In this document: in pieces, positions 52,416 to 61,549 of the stretch
How positions within the stretch are numbered: the first letter of the stretch is position 1
How the letters are laid out: each line of letters begins with the position of its first letter
Assembly: GCA_947259925.1 (NCBI GenBank)
Contig: CAMYOG010000021.1
Coordinates: forward strand, 1 to 62,177
DNA: 62,177 nt
Source of the DNA: Thermoanaerobaculia bacterium
GTDB lineage: Bacteria; Acidobacteriota; Thermoanaerobaculia; Multivoradales; JAHEKO01
Direction: 5' to 3'
Made by a program: the position numbers and the translations under genes
Notes under the pieces: generated by a model
What the model was told of the DNA's origin: nothing
Database searches by the model: none
What the model saw: the letters and a program-made list of their open reading frames with translations, nothing else

Positions 52416-52481
52416 AGTCGTAGTGTGGACAAACGCCCGGAGTGTGCCGTGATGCGCGGCTAATCAGTGGGAGAGGTTGCT

Positions 52482-54185
52482 ATGACTACAGTGCAGACCG
52501 ACTGGACGCGAAGACCACTTCGACTCTGGCCGGGGGTGGCGGCGGTGGTTCTGCAGTGGCTGTTCTGGGTAGTCCTGCCCCTCGTCATGCCCACCGTGGA
52601 GGCGGGCTTCGCCAGCGTGCTCGGCGCGGCCGCCCTGGCGCTGGTGATCGTGCTCTGGTGGCTGTTCTTCAGCCGAGCGGCGTGGCTCGAGCGACTGGGG
52701 GCGATCGCGCTGATGGTCGCGGGCATCTGGGCGACCTCGAAGATCGTTGACGAATCGGTCGCGACGGCCGGCCAGGGCTTCATGTTCTACATGTACGCCA
52801 TTCCGGTCTTGACGCTCGCCTTCGTCGTGTGGGCGGTCGTCACCCGCAATCTCTCCGACGGTGTCCGCAGGGCGACCATGGTCGCCACCATCCTCGTCGC
52901 CTGTGCCGGGTGGGCGCTGGTCAAGACCAGCGGGGTCATCGCCACCGGAGCCGAGTTCTCGTGGCGCTGGGCGAAGACCCCGGAGGATCGCCTGCTGGCG
53001 CAGGCCGACGAGCCGCTCGGATCGCGAGCGGCGCTGGCCCCGACCGACCCCGAATGGCCCGGCTTTCGCGGGCTGGCTCGCGACGGCACGGTCCCCGGTC
53101 TCACTATCGAGACCGACTGGTCGGCCTCGCCACCGACCGAGCTCTGGCGCCGGCCGGTCGGGCCGGGCTGGTCGTCGTTCGCGGTGCAAGGTGACCTCAT
53201 CTACACCCAGGAGCAACGCGGCGAGGAGGAGGTCGTCTCCTGCTACGACGCGACCACCGGCGCGCCGATCTGGAGGCACGCCGACACCGCCCGGTTCTGG
53301 GAGGCGAACGGCGGCCCCGGTCCACGTGCGACACCGACCCTGCATGCCGGCCGCGTCTTCACGCTCGGCGCGACCGGAATCGTGAACGCGCTCGACGCCG
53401 CCGACGGCTCGGTGGTCTGGTCACGCAACGCCGGGGACGATACCGGGGTCAAGGTCCCCTACTGGGGCTTCTCGAGCTCACCGTTGGTGGTCGATGACGT
53501 CGTCGTCGTCGCCGCCGAGGGGAAGCTCGTCGGCTACGACGTCGATACCGGCAAGGCGCTCTGGCTCGGGCCGGCCGGGGGCGCCGGTCACAGCTCGCCC
53601 CATCTGATAACGGTCGACGGCGTCGAGCAGGCGCTCCTCCTCAGCGGCACCGGTGCGGTCAGCGTCACCCCGGCCGACGGCACGGTGCTCTGGGAGCACG
53701 AGTGGAAAGGGTACCCGATCACCCAGCCGGCGCAGATGGCGGACGGCGACGTCCTGGTCAACGGCGGCCAGGCCGAAGGTGTCCGCCGTCTCGGAATCGT
53801 CCACAGAGCCGGCGGCTGGACCATCGAGGAGCGCTGGACGTCGACCCGGCTGAAGCCCTACTTCAACGACTTCGTGGTCCACGAAGGGTACGCCTATGGC
53901 TTCGACGGAAGCTTGATCGCCTGCGTCGACCTGGCGAACGGCGAGCGCAAGTGGAAGGGCGGGCGCTATGGGCAGGGTCAGCTCGTCCTGCTGCCCGACC
54001 AGGACCTGCTGCTGGTGATCGCGGAGAAGGGCGACCTGGGGCTGGTCGAGGCGACGCCGGACGGGTTCAAGGAGCTGGCACGGACCGCGGGGCTCGAGGG
54101 CAAGACCTGGAACCACCCGGTGGTGGTCGGGGATCTGCTGCTGGTTCGAAACGCCGAGGAGATGGCAGCGTTTCGCTTGCAGTAG
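52482..54185 (+). CDS. membrane-anchored PQQ-like beta-propeller protein
   Basis: The 567-residue protein begins with four to five membrane helices (residues ~15-160; LWPGVAAVVLQWLFWVVLPLVM, LALVIVLWWLFFSRAAW, FYMYAIPVLTLAFVVWAVV, VATILVACAGWALV), an arrangement like membrane quinoprotein dehydrogenases. A propeller follows with blades such as YDATTGAPIWRHA, LDAADGSVVWSRN, YDVDTGKALWLGP and VTPADGTVLWEHE. True PQQ ligands of glucose or alcohol dehydrogenases are not evident, so catalysis is uncertain. The ATG at 52482 follows GGGAGAGG. A REP-type element starts six bases after the stop. Confidence 0.8.
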   Translation: MTTVQTDWTRRPLRLWPGVAAVVLQWLFWVVLPLVMPTVEAGFASVLGAAALALVIVLWWLFFSRAAWLERLGAIALMVAGIWATSKIVDESVATAGQGFMFYMYAIPVLTLAFVVWAVVTRNLSDGVRRATMVATILVACAGWALVKTSGVIATGAEFSWRWAKTPEDRLLAQADEPLGSRAALAPTDPEWPGFRGLARDGTVPGLTIETDWSASPPTELWRRPVGPGWSSFAVQGDLIYTQEQRGEEEVVSCYDATTGAPIWRHADTARFWEANGGPGPRATPTLHAGRVFTLGATGIVNALDAADGSVVWSRNAGDDTGVKVPYWGFSSSPLVVDDVVVVAAEGKLVGYDVDTGKALWLGPAGGAGHSSPHLITVDGVEQALLLSGTGAVSVTPADGTVLWEHEWKGYPITQPAQMADGDVLVNGGQAEGVRRLGIVHRAGGWTIEERWTSTRLKPYFNDFVVHEGYAYGFDGSLIACVDLANGERKWKGGRYGQGQLVLLPDQDLLLVIAEKGDLGLVEATPDGFKELARTAGLEGKTWNHPVVVGDLLLVRNAEEMAAFRLQ

Positions 54186-54190
54186 ATGAC

Positions 54191-54222
54191 GGTGCCAGGC
54201 ACCGACGGACCCTCCTATTGGA
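54191..54222. repeat. REP-like palindrome GGTGCCAGGCACC plus CTCC-TATT-GGAG hairpin
   Basis: GGTGCCAGGCACC (54191-54203) is a perfect odd palindrome sharing its core with the 26-bp inverted repeat at 10184. The adjoining CCTCCTATTGGAG (54210-54222) matches, in reverse orientation, the hairpin at 51638. The combination fits a dispersed REP-type intergenic element located between a stop codon and the next promoter. Confidence 0.65.
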
Positions 54223-54260
54223 GACCGGGCTCGAGCCGTCGGCGCGAGTAAGATCTCCGG

Positions 54261-55148
54261 GTGTCTCCGGCGCTGGTGCTGCTGGTCGTGTTGGCCGCGT
54301 TTCCCGACTGCGGGGCGGCGCCGGACCGGGCGGCACGGGCGGCTCTGCAGCTGGCGATCAATATCGAGCGCATCCACGCCGGACTTCGGCCGGTGGCCGG
54401 GGAGCCGGTCTTGTGCGGGGTGGCGGCGGAGCGGGCGCGGAGCGTCGCCGCGAGCGGCTCGCCGGACGTCGATCTCGCCCTTCTGAACCGGACGCGGCGG
54501 GAGATCTGGGAGCGGGGGTACGCACCGCACGACTGGGCTCAGAGCTCGCTGATCCTCAATCCGGGCGACGATCCGCTCGCCAGCTGGCGCGAGGTCAAGC
54601 CCGACGCCTACCGCGAGTCGGTGCTGGGTGACTTCGAGCACGTCGGCGTCGGCGTCGCGAGCCACCACGGCCGGCCGGTCTACTCGATCGTGCTCGGGCT
54701 GAAGCGGCTGACCTTCGAGTGGCGTCGAGCCGATCCGCTGCGCGACCTGGCGAGGGTACGCCGCGAGATCCTAGGCCGCGTCAACGAGATCCGGACCGCC
54801 AACGGCCAGCCGCCGCTCGCCAGCGAGTCGCGCCTCGACCTGGCGGCGCACCGTCACGCCCACGACCTGTTCGCTCAGGACTACTATTCGCACAAGAGCC
54901 TCGACGGCAGCAACGTGCGCGACCGGGCCGTCGCCGCCGGCTTCCCCCGCAAGCCGGCGATCTCCGAGAACCTGGCCAAGGGTCTGTTCTCCCCCGCCGA
55001 AGTGGTCGACAGGTGGATGAACAGCAGGGGCCATCGCAAGAACATCCTGAGCGATCGATTCACCCGCCTCGGCAGCGGCGTCGCCTTCGGCGAGGTGAAC
55101 AAGCGGGTCGAGGTGGTCTGGGTCCAGGTCTTCGCCGGCCCTGGCTAG
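54261..55148 (+). CDS. secreted protein with two CAP/SCP domains
   Basis: The 295-residue product has a short signal peptide (LVLLVVLAAFPDCGA) and two tandem CAP-like halves. The first (about 25-150; ALQLAINIERIHAGLRPV, ARSVAASG, VLGDFEHVGVGVASHHG) is degenerate. The second (about 165-293) is canonical: ILGRVNEIRTANGQPPLASESRLDLAAHRHAHDL, YYSHKSLDG, ISENLA, WMNSRGHRKNILSDRFTRLGSGVAFG. CAP proteins bind sterols, lipids or metals, or act as proteases in a few cases. The GTG start has no strong ribosome site; a TAAGAT nine bases upstream suggests a leaderless mRNA. Confidence 0.85.
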   Translation: MSPALVLLVVLAAFPDCGAAPDRAARAALQLAINIERIHAGLRPVAGEPVLCGVAAERARSVAASGSPDVDLALLNRTRREIWERGYAPHDWAQSSLILNPGDDPLASWREVKPDAYRESVLGDFEHVGVGVASHHGRPVYSIVLGLKRLTFEWRRADPLRDLARVRREILGRVNEIRTANGQPPLASESRLDLAAHRHAHDLFAQDYYSHKSLDGSNVRDRAVAAGFPRKPAISENLAKGLFSPAEVVDRWMNSRGHRKNILSDRFTRLGSGVAFGEVNKRVEVVWVQVFAGPG

Positions 55149-55208
55149 GCCGATGACCTGCCTTCCAGTTCCCGCCGAGCAACCGACAGGAGTTAGACTC
55201 GCGACTTC

Positions 55209-57296
55209 ATGCGAGATCGAATCCGGATTCCACTCGTCGTCGCCCTCTTGGTGACCGCCTGCGCTCCCTCGGCTCCCGAGCAGACCGAGATCCTCTGGGA
55301 CGAGTGGGGCGTACCGCACATCTTCGCGCACGACTCCGAGACGCTCTTCTATGCCCTCGGCTGGGCGCAGACGCGCGCGCACGGCGACCTGCTGCTCGAG
55401 CTGATCGGCAAGGCGCGCGGTCGCGCGGCCGAGTACTGGGGTGGCCAGGCGAATCTCGACTCGGACCGGTGGATCAGGACCATGGGCGCGCCGGCGCGGG
55501 CGGCCGAGTGGTACGCGGCCCAGGGCGACTTCAAGGCCCACCTCGACGCGTTCGCCGAGGGGATCAACGCCTACGCGCGGGCTCATCCGGAAGAGATCGC
55601 GGACGACAAGGAGATCGTCCTGCCGGTGACGCCGGAGGATGTCCTCGCCCACTACCAGCGGCTTCTCCACTTCACCTTCGTGGTCAGCCCACGCGAGCTG
55701 ACCTCACTCGACCGGTATCTCGAAGCGACCGGCTCGGAGACCGCCGGCTCGAACGCCTGGGCGATCGCGCCCGAGCGCTCGGCCAGCGGCAACACCATCC
55801 TGGTCGCGAATCCGCACCTACCCTGGGGCGACCTCTTCACCTGGTTCGAGGTGCAGCTGACCTCGCCCGAGATCGACGCCTACGGCGCCACCCTGGTCGG
55901 CGGCCCGTTCCACGGCATCGCCTTCAACGACCACCTCGGCTGGACCCACACGGTCAACACCCACGATGGCTATGACCTTTACGAGCTGACCCTGGCAGAG
56001 GGTGGCTATCTCTGGGACGGCGAGGTGCGACCGTTCGATACCGAGGAGCAAACGATCCAAGTCCGGCAGCCGGACGGCTCGCTGGCCGAGGAGACATTGA
56101 CGATCAAGCGCTCGGTGCACGGACCGGTGCTCTCGGAGTCGGGCGACCGGGCGATCGCCATCCGGGTCGTCGGCCTCGACGCGGCCGGCGCCTTCGAGCA
56201 GTACTGGGACATGGCGCGCGCGACCAATCTCGACGAGTTCCGCGCCGCTCAGTCGCGGCTGCAGATGCCGATGTTCACCACCATGTACGCCGATCGCGAC
56301 GGCCGAATCATGCATCACTTCGGTGGCGAGACTCCGTTACGACCGCAGGGCGACTGGAAGACCTGGGCGCAGCCGGTGCCGGGCGACAGCTCGGAGTGGC
56401 TCTGGACCGAGGTCCACGACTACGATGAGCTCCCGGCCGCGATCGACCCCCAGAGTGGCTGGCTGCAGAACGCCAACGACCCGCCCTGGACGACGACCTT
56501 CCCGGCGGCGATGAGTCCCTACGACCATCCACCGTACATGGCGCCGCGCTTCATGCATTTCCGTGCCCAGCGCTCGGCACGCATGCTGATGGAGGACGAC
56601 TCGATCGATTTCGACGAGGCGGTCGCCTACAAGCTCTCGACCCGCATGGAGCTGGCCGATCGGATCCTCGACGACGCCGAGCTGGCACTGGAGGGCTTCT
56701 ACGCCGAGACCGCGCGCAGCGCGCTGCGGGTGCTGAAGGAGTGGGATCGGCTGGCCGATGCCGACAGCCGGGGCGCCGTGCTCTTCCAGCACTTCGTTCG
56801 CGAGCTGCGCGAAGCAGGCGTCGCCTTCGCCGAGCCCTGGTCGGAGGAGGAGCCGATGACCACTCCGGACGGCTTCGCGGATCCCAAGGCGGTCGTCTCG
56901 GCGCTCACTCACGCCGCCGCAACGGTCTACGAGGATTACGGCGCCCTCGACGTCGCCTGGGGCGACGTCTACCGCCTGCGCCAAGGCGATCGCGACCTAC
57001 CGGCCAACGGCGGACCGGGAGATCTGGGCATCTTCCGGGTGGTCTGGTTTCAGGAAGCCGAGGACAAGCGCCGGGTAGCTGCCGGCGGCGATTCGTGGGT
57101 CGGCATCGTCGAGTTCAGTGACCCGCCGCGGGCCGTCGCCCTGATGAGCTACGGCAACTCCTCGCAGCCCGACTCACCGCACAACGGCGATCAGCTCGAG
57201 CTCTTCTCCAGGAAGGAGATGCGGCCGGTCTGGCGCGTGCGCAGCGAGATCGAAGCGCACATCAAAGAGATCGAGGTCATGGACCGCGGGCGGTAG
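55209..57296 (+). CDS. penicillin acylase family hydrolase, lipoprotein
   Basis: The 695-residue product is a lipoprotein candidate (lipobox LVTAC near residue 17) of the Ntn-hydrolase penicillin-acylase family. N-terminal ILWDEWGVPHIFAHDSETLFYALGWAQTRAHGDLLLEL matches the alpha chain. The autocatalytic cleavage site and nucleophilic Ser are seen at TAGSNAWAIAPERSASGNTILVANPHLPW, followed by GIAFNDHLGWTHTVN. Members hydrolyse amides such as beta-lactams, cyclic lipopeptides or acyl-homoserine lactones; the substrate here is unknown. A TAGACT hexamer ends nine bases before the ATG, consistent with a leaderless transcript. Confidence 0.9.
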   Translation: MRDRIRIPLVVALLVTACAPSAPEQTEILWDEWGVPHIFAHDSETLFYALGWAQTRAHGDLLLELIGKARGRAAEYWGGQANLDSDRWIRTMGAPARAAEWYAAQGDFKAHLDAFAEGINAYARAHPEEIADDKEIVLPVTPEDVLAHYQRLLHFTFVVSPRELTSLDRYLEATGSETAGSNAWAIAPERSASGNTILVANPHLPWGDLFTWFEVQLTSPEIDAYGATLVGGPFHGIAFNDHLGWTHTVNTHDGYDLYELTLAEGGYLWDGEVRPFDTEEQTIQVRQPDGSLAEETLTIKRSVHGPVLSESGDRAIAIRVVGLDAAGAFEQYWDMARATNLDEFRAAQSRLQMPMFTTMYADRDGRIMHHFGGETPLRPQGDWKTWAQPVPGDSSEWLWTEVHDYDELPAAIDPQSGWLQNANDPPWTTTFPAAMSPYDHPPYMAPRFMHFRAQRSARMLMEDDSIDFDEAVAYKLSTRMELADRILDDAELALEGFYAETARSALRVLKEWDRLADADSRGAVLFQHFVRELREAGVAFAEPWSEEEPMTTPDGFADPKAVVSALTHAAATVYEDYGALDVAWGDVYRLRQGDRDLPANGGPGDLGIFRVVWFQEAEDKRRVAAGGDSWVGIVEFSDPPRAVALMSYGNSSQPDSPHNGDQLELFSRKEMRPVWRVRSEIEAHIKEIEVMDRGR

Positions 57297-57427
57297 CGGC
57301 GAGTCGTTCTGCTGCCTCCGGAAGCGAGCCCTCGAGCGTCGTCGGCTGGCGCGCAGATTCGGCGCGCACCGCGTCTCGAAATCTTTTCGTGCTACGCTGC
57401 GTATTCGTTCGGGAAAGGAGCACCACC

Positions 57428-57817
57428 ATTTCTTCCAAGATTTTCGTCGGCAACATCAACTTCGAAACCACCAAAGAGGAGCTGGTTCAGCTCCTTTCAG
57501 AGATCGGACCGGTAACTGACGCCTACCTCCCCACCGACCGCGCCACCGGCAAGCCGCGCGGTTTCGCGTTCGTCGAATTCTCGACTCCGGAGGAGGCCGC
57601 CGAGGCGATCGAGAAGTTCAACAACTATGAGCTGAGCGGCCGACGACTGCGGGTGAATCCCGCCGAGGACCGGCCGCGCCCGCGCGCGCCCCGGTCGCCG
57701 GCGCCGCAGCGTTTTTCCTCCGACTTCTCCTCGGGTGGCGGCGGGAGTGACTGGAGTCGCCCCGCGAAGCCGAAGGGGAGTCGGCGCGGCCTGCGCGGCA
57801 AGAAACGAAGCCTGTGA
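57428..57817 (+). CDS. RRM-type RNA-binding protein, predicted ATT start
   Basis: The protein has one RNA-recognition motif (residues 1-80) with RNP2 KIFVGNIN and RNP1 KPRGFAFVEF, then an Arg/Ser/Gly-rich basic tail. Such small RRM proteins bind single-stranded RNA and are often cold-induced. Homologues begin M-SSKIFVGN. Here the codon at that position is ATT (57428), preceded at seven bases by AAAGGAG; no ATG, GTG or TTG lies between the Shine-Dalgarno and the RNP2 motif. A distal in-frame GTG at 57389 lies upstream of the ribosome site. The product from ATT is 129 residues. The stop overlaps the peptidase start (GTGA). Confidence 0.85.
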   Translation: MSSKIFVGNINFETTKEELVQLLSEIGPVTDAYLPTDRATGKPRGFAFVEFSTPEEAAEAIEKFNNYELSGRRLRVNPAEDRPRPRAPRSPAPQRFSSDFSSGGGGSDWSRPAKPKGSRRGLRGKKRSL

Positions 57818-59991
57818 TCTCGCTGCGGCGGACCGGACGAACCCAGCTCGAAGCTGTGGTCGTCGCCGCCTTGGCACTGGTGCCGCCTGCGACGGCGGCG
57901 ACCGGGAACAGCGCCGCTGAGACCGCGGCGCCGCGACCTCTCCAGATCGACGACTACTTCGGGCTGCGGACGATGTCCGGTCCGCAGCTCAGTCCGGACG
58001 GTGACTGGGTCGCCTTCGAGGTGGCGGAGACCGATCTCGAAGCGGACGAGTCACACACCCGGATCTGGATGGTCTCCGTCGAAGGCGGCGACCCGATTCC
58101 GATGACCGCCGAGGGTAGCTCGGCGTCCCGACCGCGCTTCAGCCCGGACGGCAAGTACCTGACCTTCCTGGCGGCGCGCAGCGAGGACGAGACCCAGGTC
58201 TGGTCCCTGAACCGGCTCGGGGGCGAGGCGATCCAGCTGACCGAAGTCGAGCAGGGCGTGAGCTCTTACGAGTGGTCGCCCGACTCGAAGCGGATGGTCC
58301 TGGTGATCAAGGACCCCAAGCCGGAGGACGACGAGAGCGACAGCGATTCGGAGAGTGACAGCGACAGCGAGAGCGACAGCGACAGCGACGAAGACGCCGA
58401 GGACGAGAAGCCCGAGCCCTGGGTGGTCACCCGCCGGCAGTTCAAGGTCGACTACGTCGGCTATCTGGACGACCGTCGCAATCACCTGTACGTCTTCGAC
58501 CCGGCGTCGAAGGAGCTGACCCAGATCACCTCCGGCGACTACGACGACGCGTCGCCGGCCTGGGCTCCTGACGGCAAGCGGATCGCCTTCGCCAGCAACC
58601 GGACCGCTGATCCGGACGCCAACTACAACACCGACATCTGGGTAGTCGATGCGGACAACCAGGACCAGGGGCAGACCCTGACCCGGATCACCTCCAACGC
58701 CGGACCCGACAGCTCGCCGCGATGGAGCCCGGCGGGCGATCGGCTGACCTTCACCGCGATCGTCGATACCGACGCGATCGTCTACGCCACCCAGCATCTG
58801 GCGACCGCGTCCGCCGGCGGCGGCGATGAGCGCGTCCTGACCGGGGAGCTCGACCGCTGGATCTACAGCCCGCGCTTCTCGCCCGATGGCAGCCACATCT
58901 ATTTCCTGCTCGAGGAGAGCGGCGAGCAGGCGCTGGCTCGCATCCCGACTGCGGGCGGCCCGATCGAGCGGGTGCTCGGCGGCGCACGGATCGTCGAAGA
59001 GTTCGACCTCGGCGCAGGCCGGGTTCGGGCGGCGCTCGTCAGCTCGTCGCATCGACCTGCCCACCTGCTGGTCGAGCGACCGGGAGCCGGCGAGGTCGAG
59101 GTCGAGGTCGACCTCAACTCCGAGCTGATCACCGAGTGGCGGCTCGGGGAGGTCGAGAACATCACCTACCCGAGCGCCGACGGCACCGAGATCGAGGCGT
59201 TCGTCATCAAACCGCCCGACTTTGAGGACGGAGTCCGCTATCCGACCGTTCTCTGGATCCATGGCGGGCCGGTGGCGCAGTACGCCGCCCGGTTCAACTT
59301 CCAGGCTCAGCTGTTCGCCGCCCACGGCTACCTGGTCATCCTGCCCAACCCGCGCGGCTCGTCCGGGTACGGCCAGGACTTCTCGCTGGCGATCTGGCGC
59401 GGCTGGGGTGAGACCGACTACGAGGACGTGATCGCCGGCGTCGACTGGGCGATCGAGAAGGGCTGGGCCGACCCGGATCGGCTGGGCGTCGGCGGCTGGT
59501 CGTACGGCGGCATGCTGACCAATCACGTGATCACCAAGACCGACCGCTTCGCGGGCGCCATCACCGGCGCGAGTGCCACCCTCTACGTCGCCAACTACGG
59601 CCACGATCAGTACCAGCGATGGTGGGAGTACGAGCTCGGGCTGCCCTGGGAGCCGGAGAGTCGAGCGATCTGGGAGCAGCTCTCGCCCTTCAACCGGGTC
59701 GAGAAGATCGTCACGCCGACCCTGATCGTCTGCGGCGAAAGGGACTGGAACGTGCCGGTGATCAACTCCGAGCAGCTGTTCATGGCACTCAAGCGGCTCG
59801 GGCGCACCGCCGAGCTGATCGTCTACCCGGGCGAGTTCCACGGCATCTCGACGCCGACCTTCGTCCGGGATCGGTGGCAGCGCTACCTCGACTGGTTCGG
59901 GCGCTACGTCGAGGGCGAGGCGAGCGATCCGGAGCGCCGGGGGGCGAGGCCGGCGGATCAGGCCGTCCCGACCGCGACCGGCGGCCGATGA
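57814..59991 (+). CDS. S9 family prolyl-oligopeptidase-like peptidase
   Basis: The 725-residue secreted enzyme has a signal peptide (VVVAALALVPPATA), a beta-propeller of TolB/DPP-like blades (MSGPQLSPDGDWVAFEV, SRPRFSPDGKYLTFLA, ASPAWAPDGKRIAFASN, YSPRFSPDGSHIYFL) and an alpha/beta-hydrolase domain from about residue 460. The triad is Ser in GVGGWSYGGMLTNH, Asp in CGERDWNVPVIN and His in PGEFHGIS. It should cleave short peptides in the periplasm. An acidic low-complexity insert (about residues 170-200) is dominated by Ser-Asp repeats. The GTG start overlaps the RRM gene stop. Confidence 0.92.
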   Translation: MISLRRTGRTQLEAVVVAALALVPPATAATGNSAAETAAPRPLQIDDYFGLRTMSGPQLSPDGDWVAFEVAETDLEADESHTRIWMVSVEGGDPIPMTAEGSSASRPRFSPDGKYLTFLAARSEDETQVWSLNRLGGEAIQLTEVEQGVSSYEWSPDSKRMVLVIKDPKPEDDESDSDSESDSDSESDSDSDEDAEDEKPEPWVVTRRQFKVDYVGYLDDRRNHLYVFDPASKELTQITSGDYDDASPAWAPDGKRIAFASNRTADPDANYNTDIWVVDADNQDQGQTLTRITSNAGPDSSPRWSPAGDRLTFTAIVDTDAIVYATQHLATASAGGGDERVLTGELDRWIYSPRFSPDGSHIYFLLEESGEQALARIPTAGGPIERVLGGARIVEEFDLGAGRVRAALVSSSHRPAHLLVERPGAGEVEVEVDLNSELITEWRLGEVENITYPSADGTEIEAFVIKPPDFEDGVRYPTVLWIHGGPVAQYAARFNFQAQLFAAHGYLVILPNPRGSSGYGQDFSLAIWRGWGETDYEDVIAGVDWAIEKGWADPDRLGVGGWSYGGMLTNHVITKTDRFAGAITGASATLYVANYGHDQYQRWWEYELGLPWEPESRAIWEQLSPFNRVEKIVTPTLIVCGERDWNVPVINSEQLFMALKRLGRTAELIVYPGEFHGISTPTFVRDRWQRYLDWFGRYVEGEASDPERRGARPADQAVPTATGGR
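58324..58410 (+). repeat. Ser-Asp repeat tract inside the S9 peptidase gene
   Basis: Codons GAC-AGC and GAG-AGC alternate to give an SD/SE-rich run between two propeller blades. It is a simple-sequence tract likely to vary in length between strains. It probably forms an exposed flexible loop, and calcium binding is possible. Confidence 0.75.
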
Positions 59992-60188
59992 CCAGGTCCA
60001 GGTACGACTGGCTGCTCGGGGCGATCTGTGGCTTGCTCCTGGGAGCGGTCGGCGCCTGGGCTCTGGCGGACTCGCTGACGGCAGGTGAGTTGGTGATCTG
60101 GCTGGGCGCCGGCTTCGTTCTCGGCGCCGTCTTTCACCGGGCCATCGTCGCCCTGTTCGACGTCCTCGCGATCTTTCCGTGGGGGTAG
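59988..60188 (+). CDS. small two-helix membrane protein
   Basis: The 66-residue peptide starts at an ATG overlapping the peptidase stop by four bases (ATGA). It consists of two hydrophobic helices (LLGAICGLLLGAVGAWALA and LVIWLGAGFVLGAVFHRAIVALF) with a short polar turn. It has no recognisable family. The tight overlap with its upstream gene and the 11-nt gap to the next gene argue that it is real and co-expressed. Confidence 0.65.
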   Translation: MTRSRYDWLLGAICGLLLGAVGAWALADSLTAGELVIWLGAGFVLGAVFHRAIVALFDVLAIFPWG

Positions 60189-60199
60189 GCCACCCGACG

Positions 60200-61549
60200 A
60201 TGCGAACGCGCTCCTGTCGTGCACTCCTGCTCCTGGCTTTCCTCGCTGCGGCGGTCGCCGCCGGGGAGCGACCCGCGGATCACGTCGTCCTGATCTCGGT
60301 CGACGGCCTGCGGCCGGAGTTCTATCTCGAGCCGACCTGGCCGGCGCCGATGCTGCAGCGGTTGGCCCGCGACGGCGTCCACGCCCAGGGCGTAAAAACG
60401 GTCTTCCCTTCGGTGACCTACCCCGCCCACACGACGATGGTCACCGGCGCCCTGCCCGCGCACCACGGCATCGTCAACAACAGCCCGTTCGAGCGGGGCG
60501 GCCAGACCGGGCGCTGGTATTGGGACGAGGAAGCGATCCGGGTTCCGACGCTCTGGGACGCCGTGCGTGCGGCCGGTCTCGAGACCGCGAGCATCGGCTG
60601 GCCGGTGAGTGTCGGCGCTCCGATCGATCGCAACCTGCCGGAGATCTGGTCGATCGAGCCGGGTCGCGACGCGATCGACGCACAGAAGGGCGCGACCACG
60701 CCGCCGGCACTCTGGGACGAGCTCGAGCGCGAGGCCACCGGGCGCTTGACGCTGGCGAACTTCAACTACGGCGCGCTGTGCCGAGACGACCACGCCGGCG
60801 ACATCGCCGCCTACCTGCTCGAGACCTACCTGCCGGCGCTCATGACCGTCCACCTGGTCGAGACCGACGACTACCAGCACAACCAGGGACGCGACGGCCA
60901 AGACGTCCCGCGAGCCGTGGCGGCGGCCGACCGCGCGATCTCGAAGATGTACGAGGCCGCGCAGCGCGCCCGCATCCTCGACCGCACCGCTTTCGTGATC
61001 ACCGGCGACCACGGCTTCATCGACCACCAGCGCCAACTGCGCCCCAACGTCTGGCTGGTGGAAGCGGGGCTGCGAGAGGCCTCCCGGGACCGTGGCGCGT
61101 GGCGCGCGACGTTTCACACCGGTGCGGCCACCGCCCTGCTCTATCTCGAGGACCCCGCCGATCTCGATGCGGTCGACGCCGTCCGAGCGGCGCTCGAAAG
61201 CCGTCCCGCCGACGAACGGCGGCTCTTCGAGATCGTCGAGCGTCAAGAGCTCGATCGGTTGGGCGCCGACCCGGTCGCCGCGCTGGCGCTCTCGCCGACG
61301 CCCGGCACCACCATCTCGAGCTCGGCCGATCCGCCGGCGATCTCGGCCGTCCACGGCGCCAACCACGGTCACCTGCCCGAGCTGCGGCGGATGCTCACCG
61401 GGTTCGTCGGCTGGGGCGCCGGCTTCCGCCAGCACGCCTCGCTCGAGAGCATGGGCCTGGTCGACATCGCGCCGATCGTGGCGTGGCTCCTCGGTCTCGA
61501 CTTCGAGGCGCCGGACGGCAAGCTCCCCGAGGGGATTCTCGACCGGTGA
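60200..61549 (+). CDS. secreted alkaline-phosphatase-superfamily phosphodiesterase
   Basis: The 449-residue product has a signal peptide (RALLLLAFLAAAVAAGE) and belongs to the type I phosphodiesterase/nucleotide pyrophosphatase group. The metal site starts with VVLISVDGLRPEF (Asp), the nucleophilic Thr is in VFPSVTYPAHTTMVTG, followed by HHGIVNN, then metal ligands in LVETDDYQHNQG, VITGDHGFIDH and GANHGHLPELRRM. It hydrolyses phosphodiester or pyrophosphate bonds outside the cytoplasm. The ATG at 60200 is chosen for the signal peptide. The stop overlaps the next start by GTGA. Confidence 0.9.
   Translation: MRTRSCRALLLLAFLAAAVAAGERPADHVVLISVDGLRPEFYLEPTWPAPMLQRLARDGVHAQGVKTVFPSVTYPAHTTMVTGALPAHHGIVNNSPFERGGQTGRWYWDEEAIRVPTLWDAVRAAGLETASIGWPVSVGAPIDRNLPEIWSIEPGRDAIDAQKGATTPPALWDELEREATGRLTLANFNYGALCRDDHAGDIAAYLLETYLPALMTVHLVETDDYQHNQGRDGQDVPRAVAAADRAISKMYEAAQRARILDRTAFVITGDHGFIDHQRQLRPNVWLVEAGLREASRDRGAWRATFHTGAATALLYLEDPADLDAVDAVRAALESRPADERRLFEIVERQELDRLGADPVAALALSPTPGTTISSSADPPAISAVHGANHGHLPELRRMLTGFVGWGAGFRQHASLESMGLVDIAPIVAWLLGLDFEAPDGKLPEGILDR

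Noticed and set aside
58324..58410. Ser-Asp tract as a CRISPR-like or mobile repeat
   Set aside because: It is an in-frame low-complexity codon repeat within a peptidase gene, with no spacers or flanking direct repeats.
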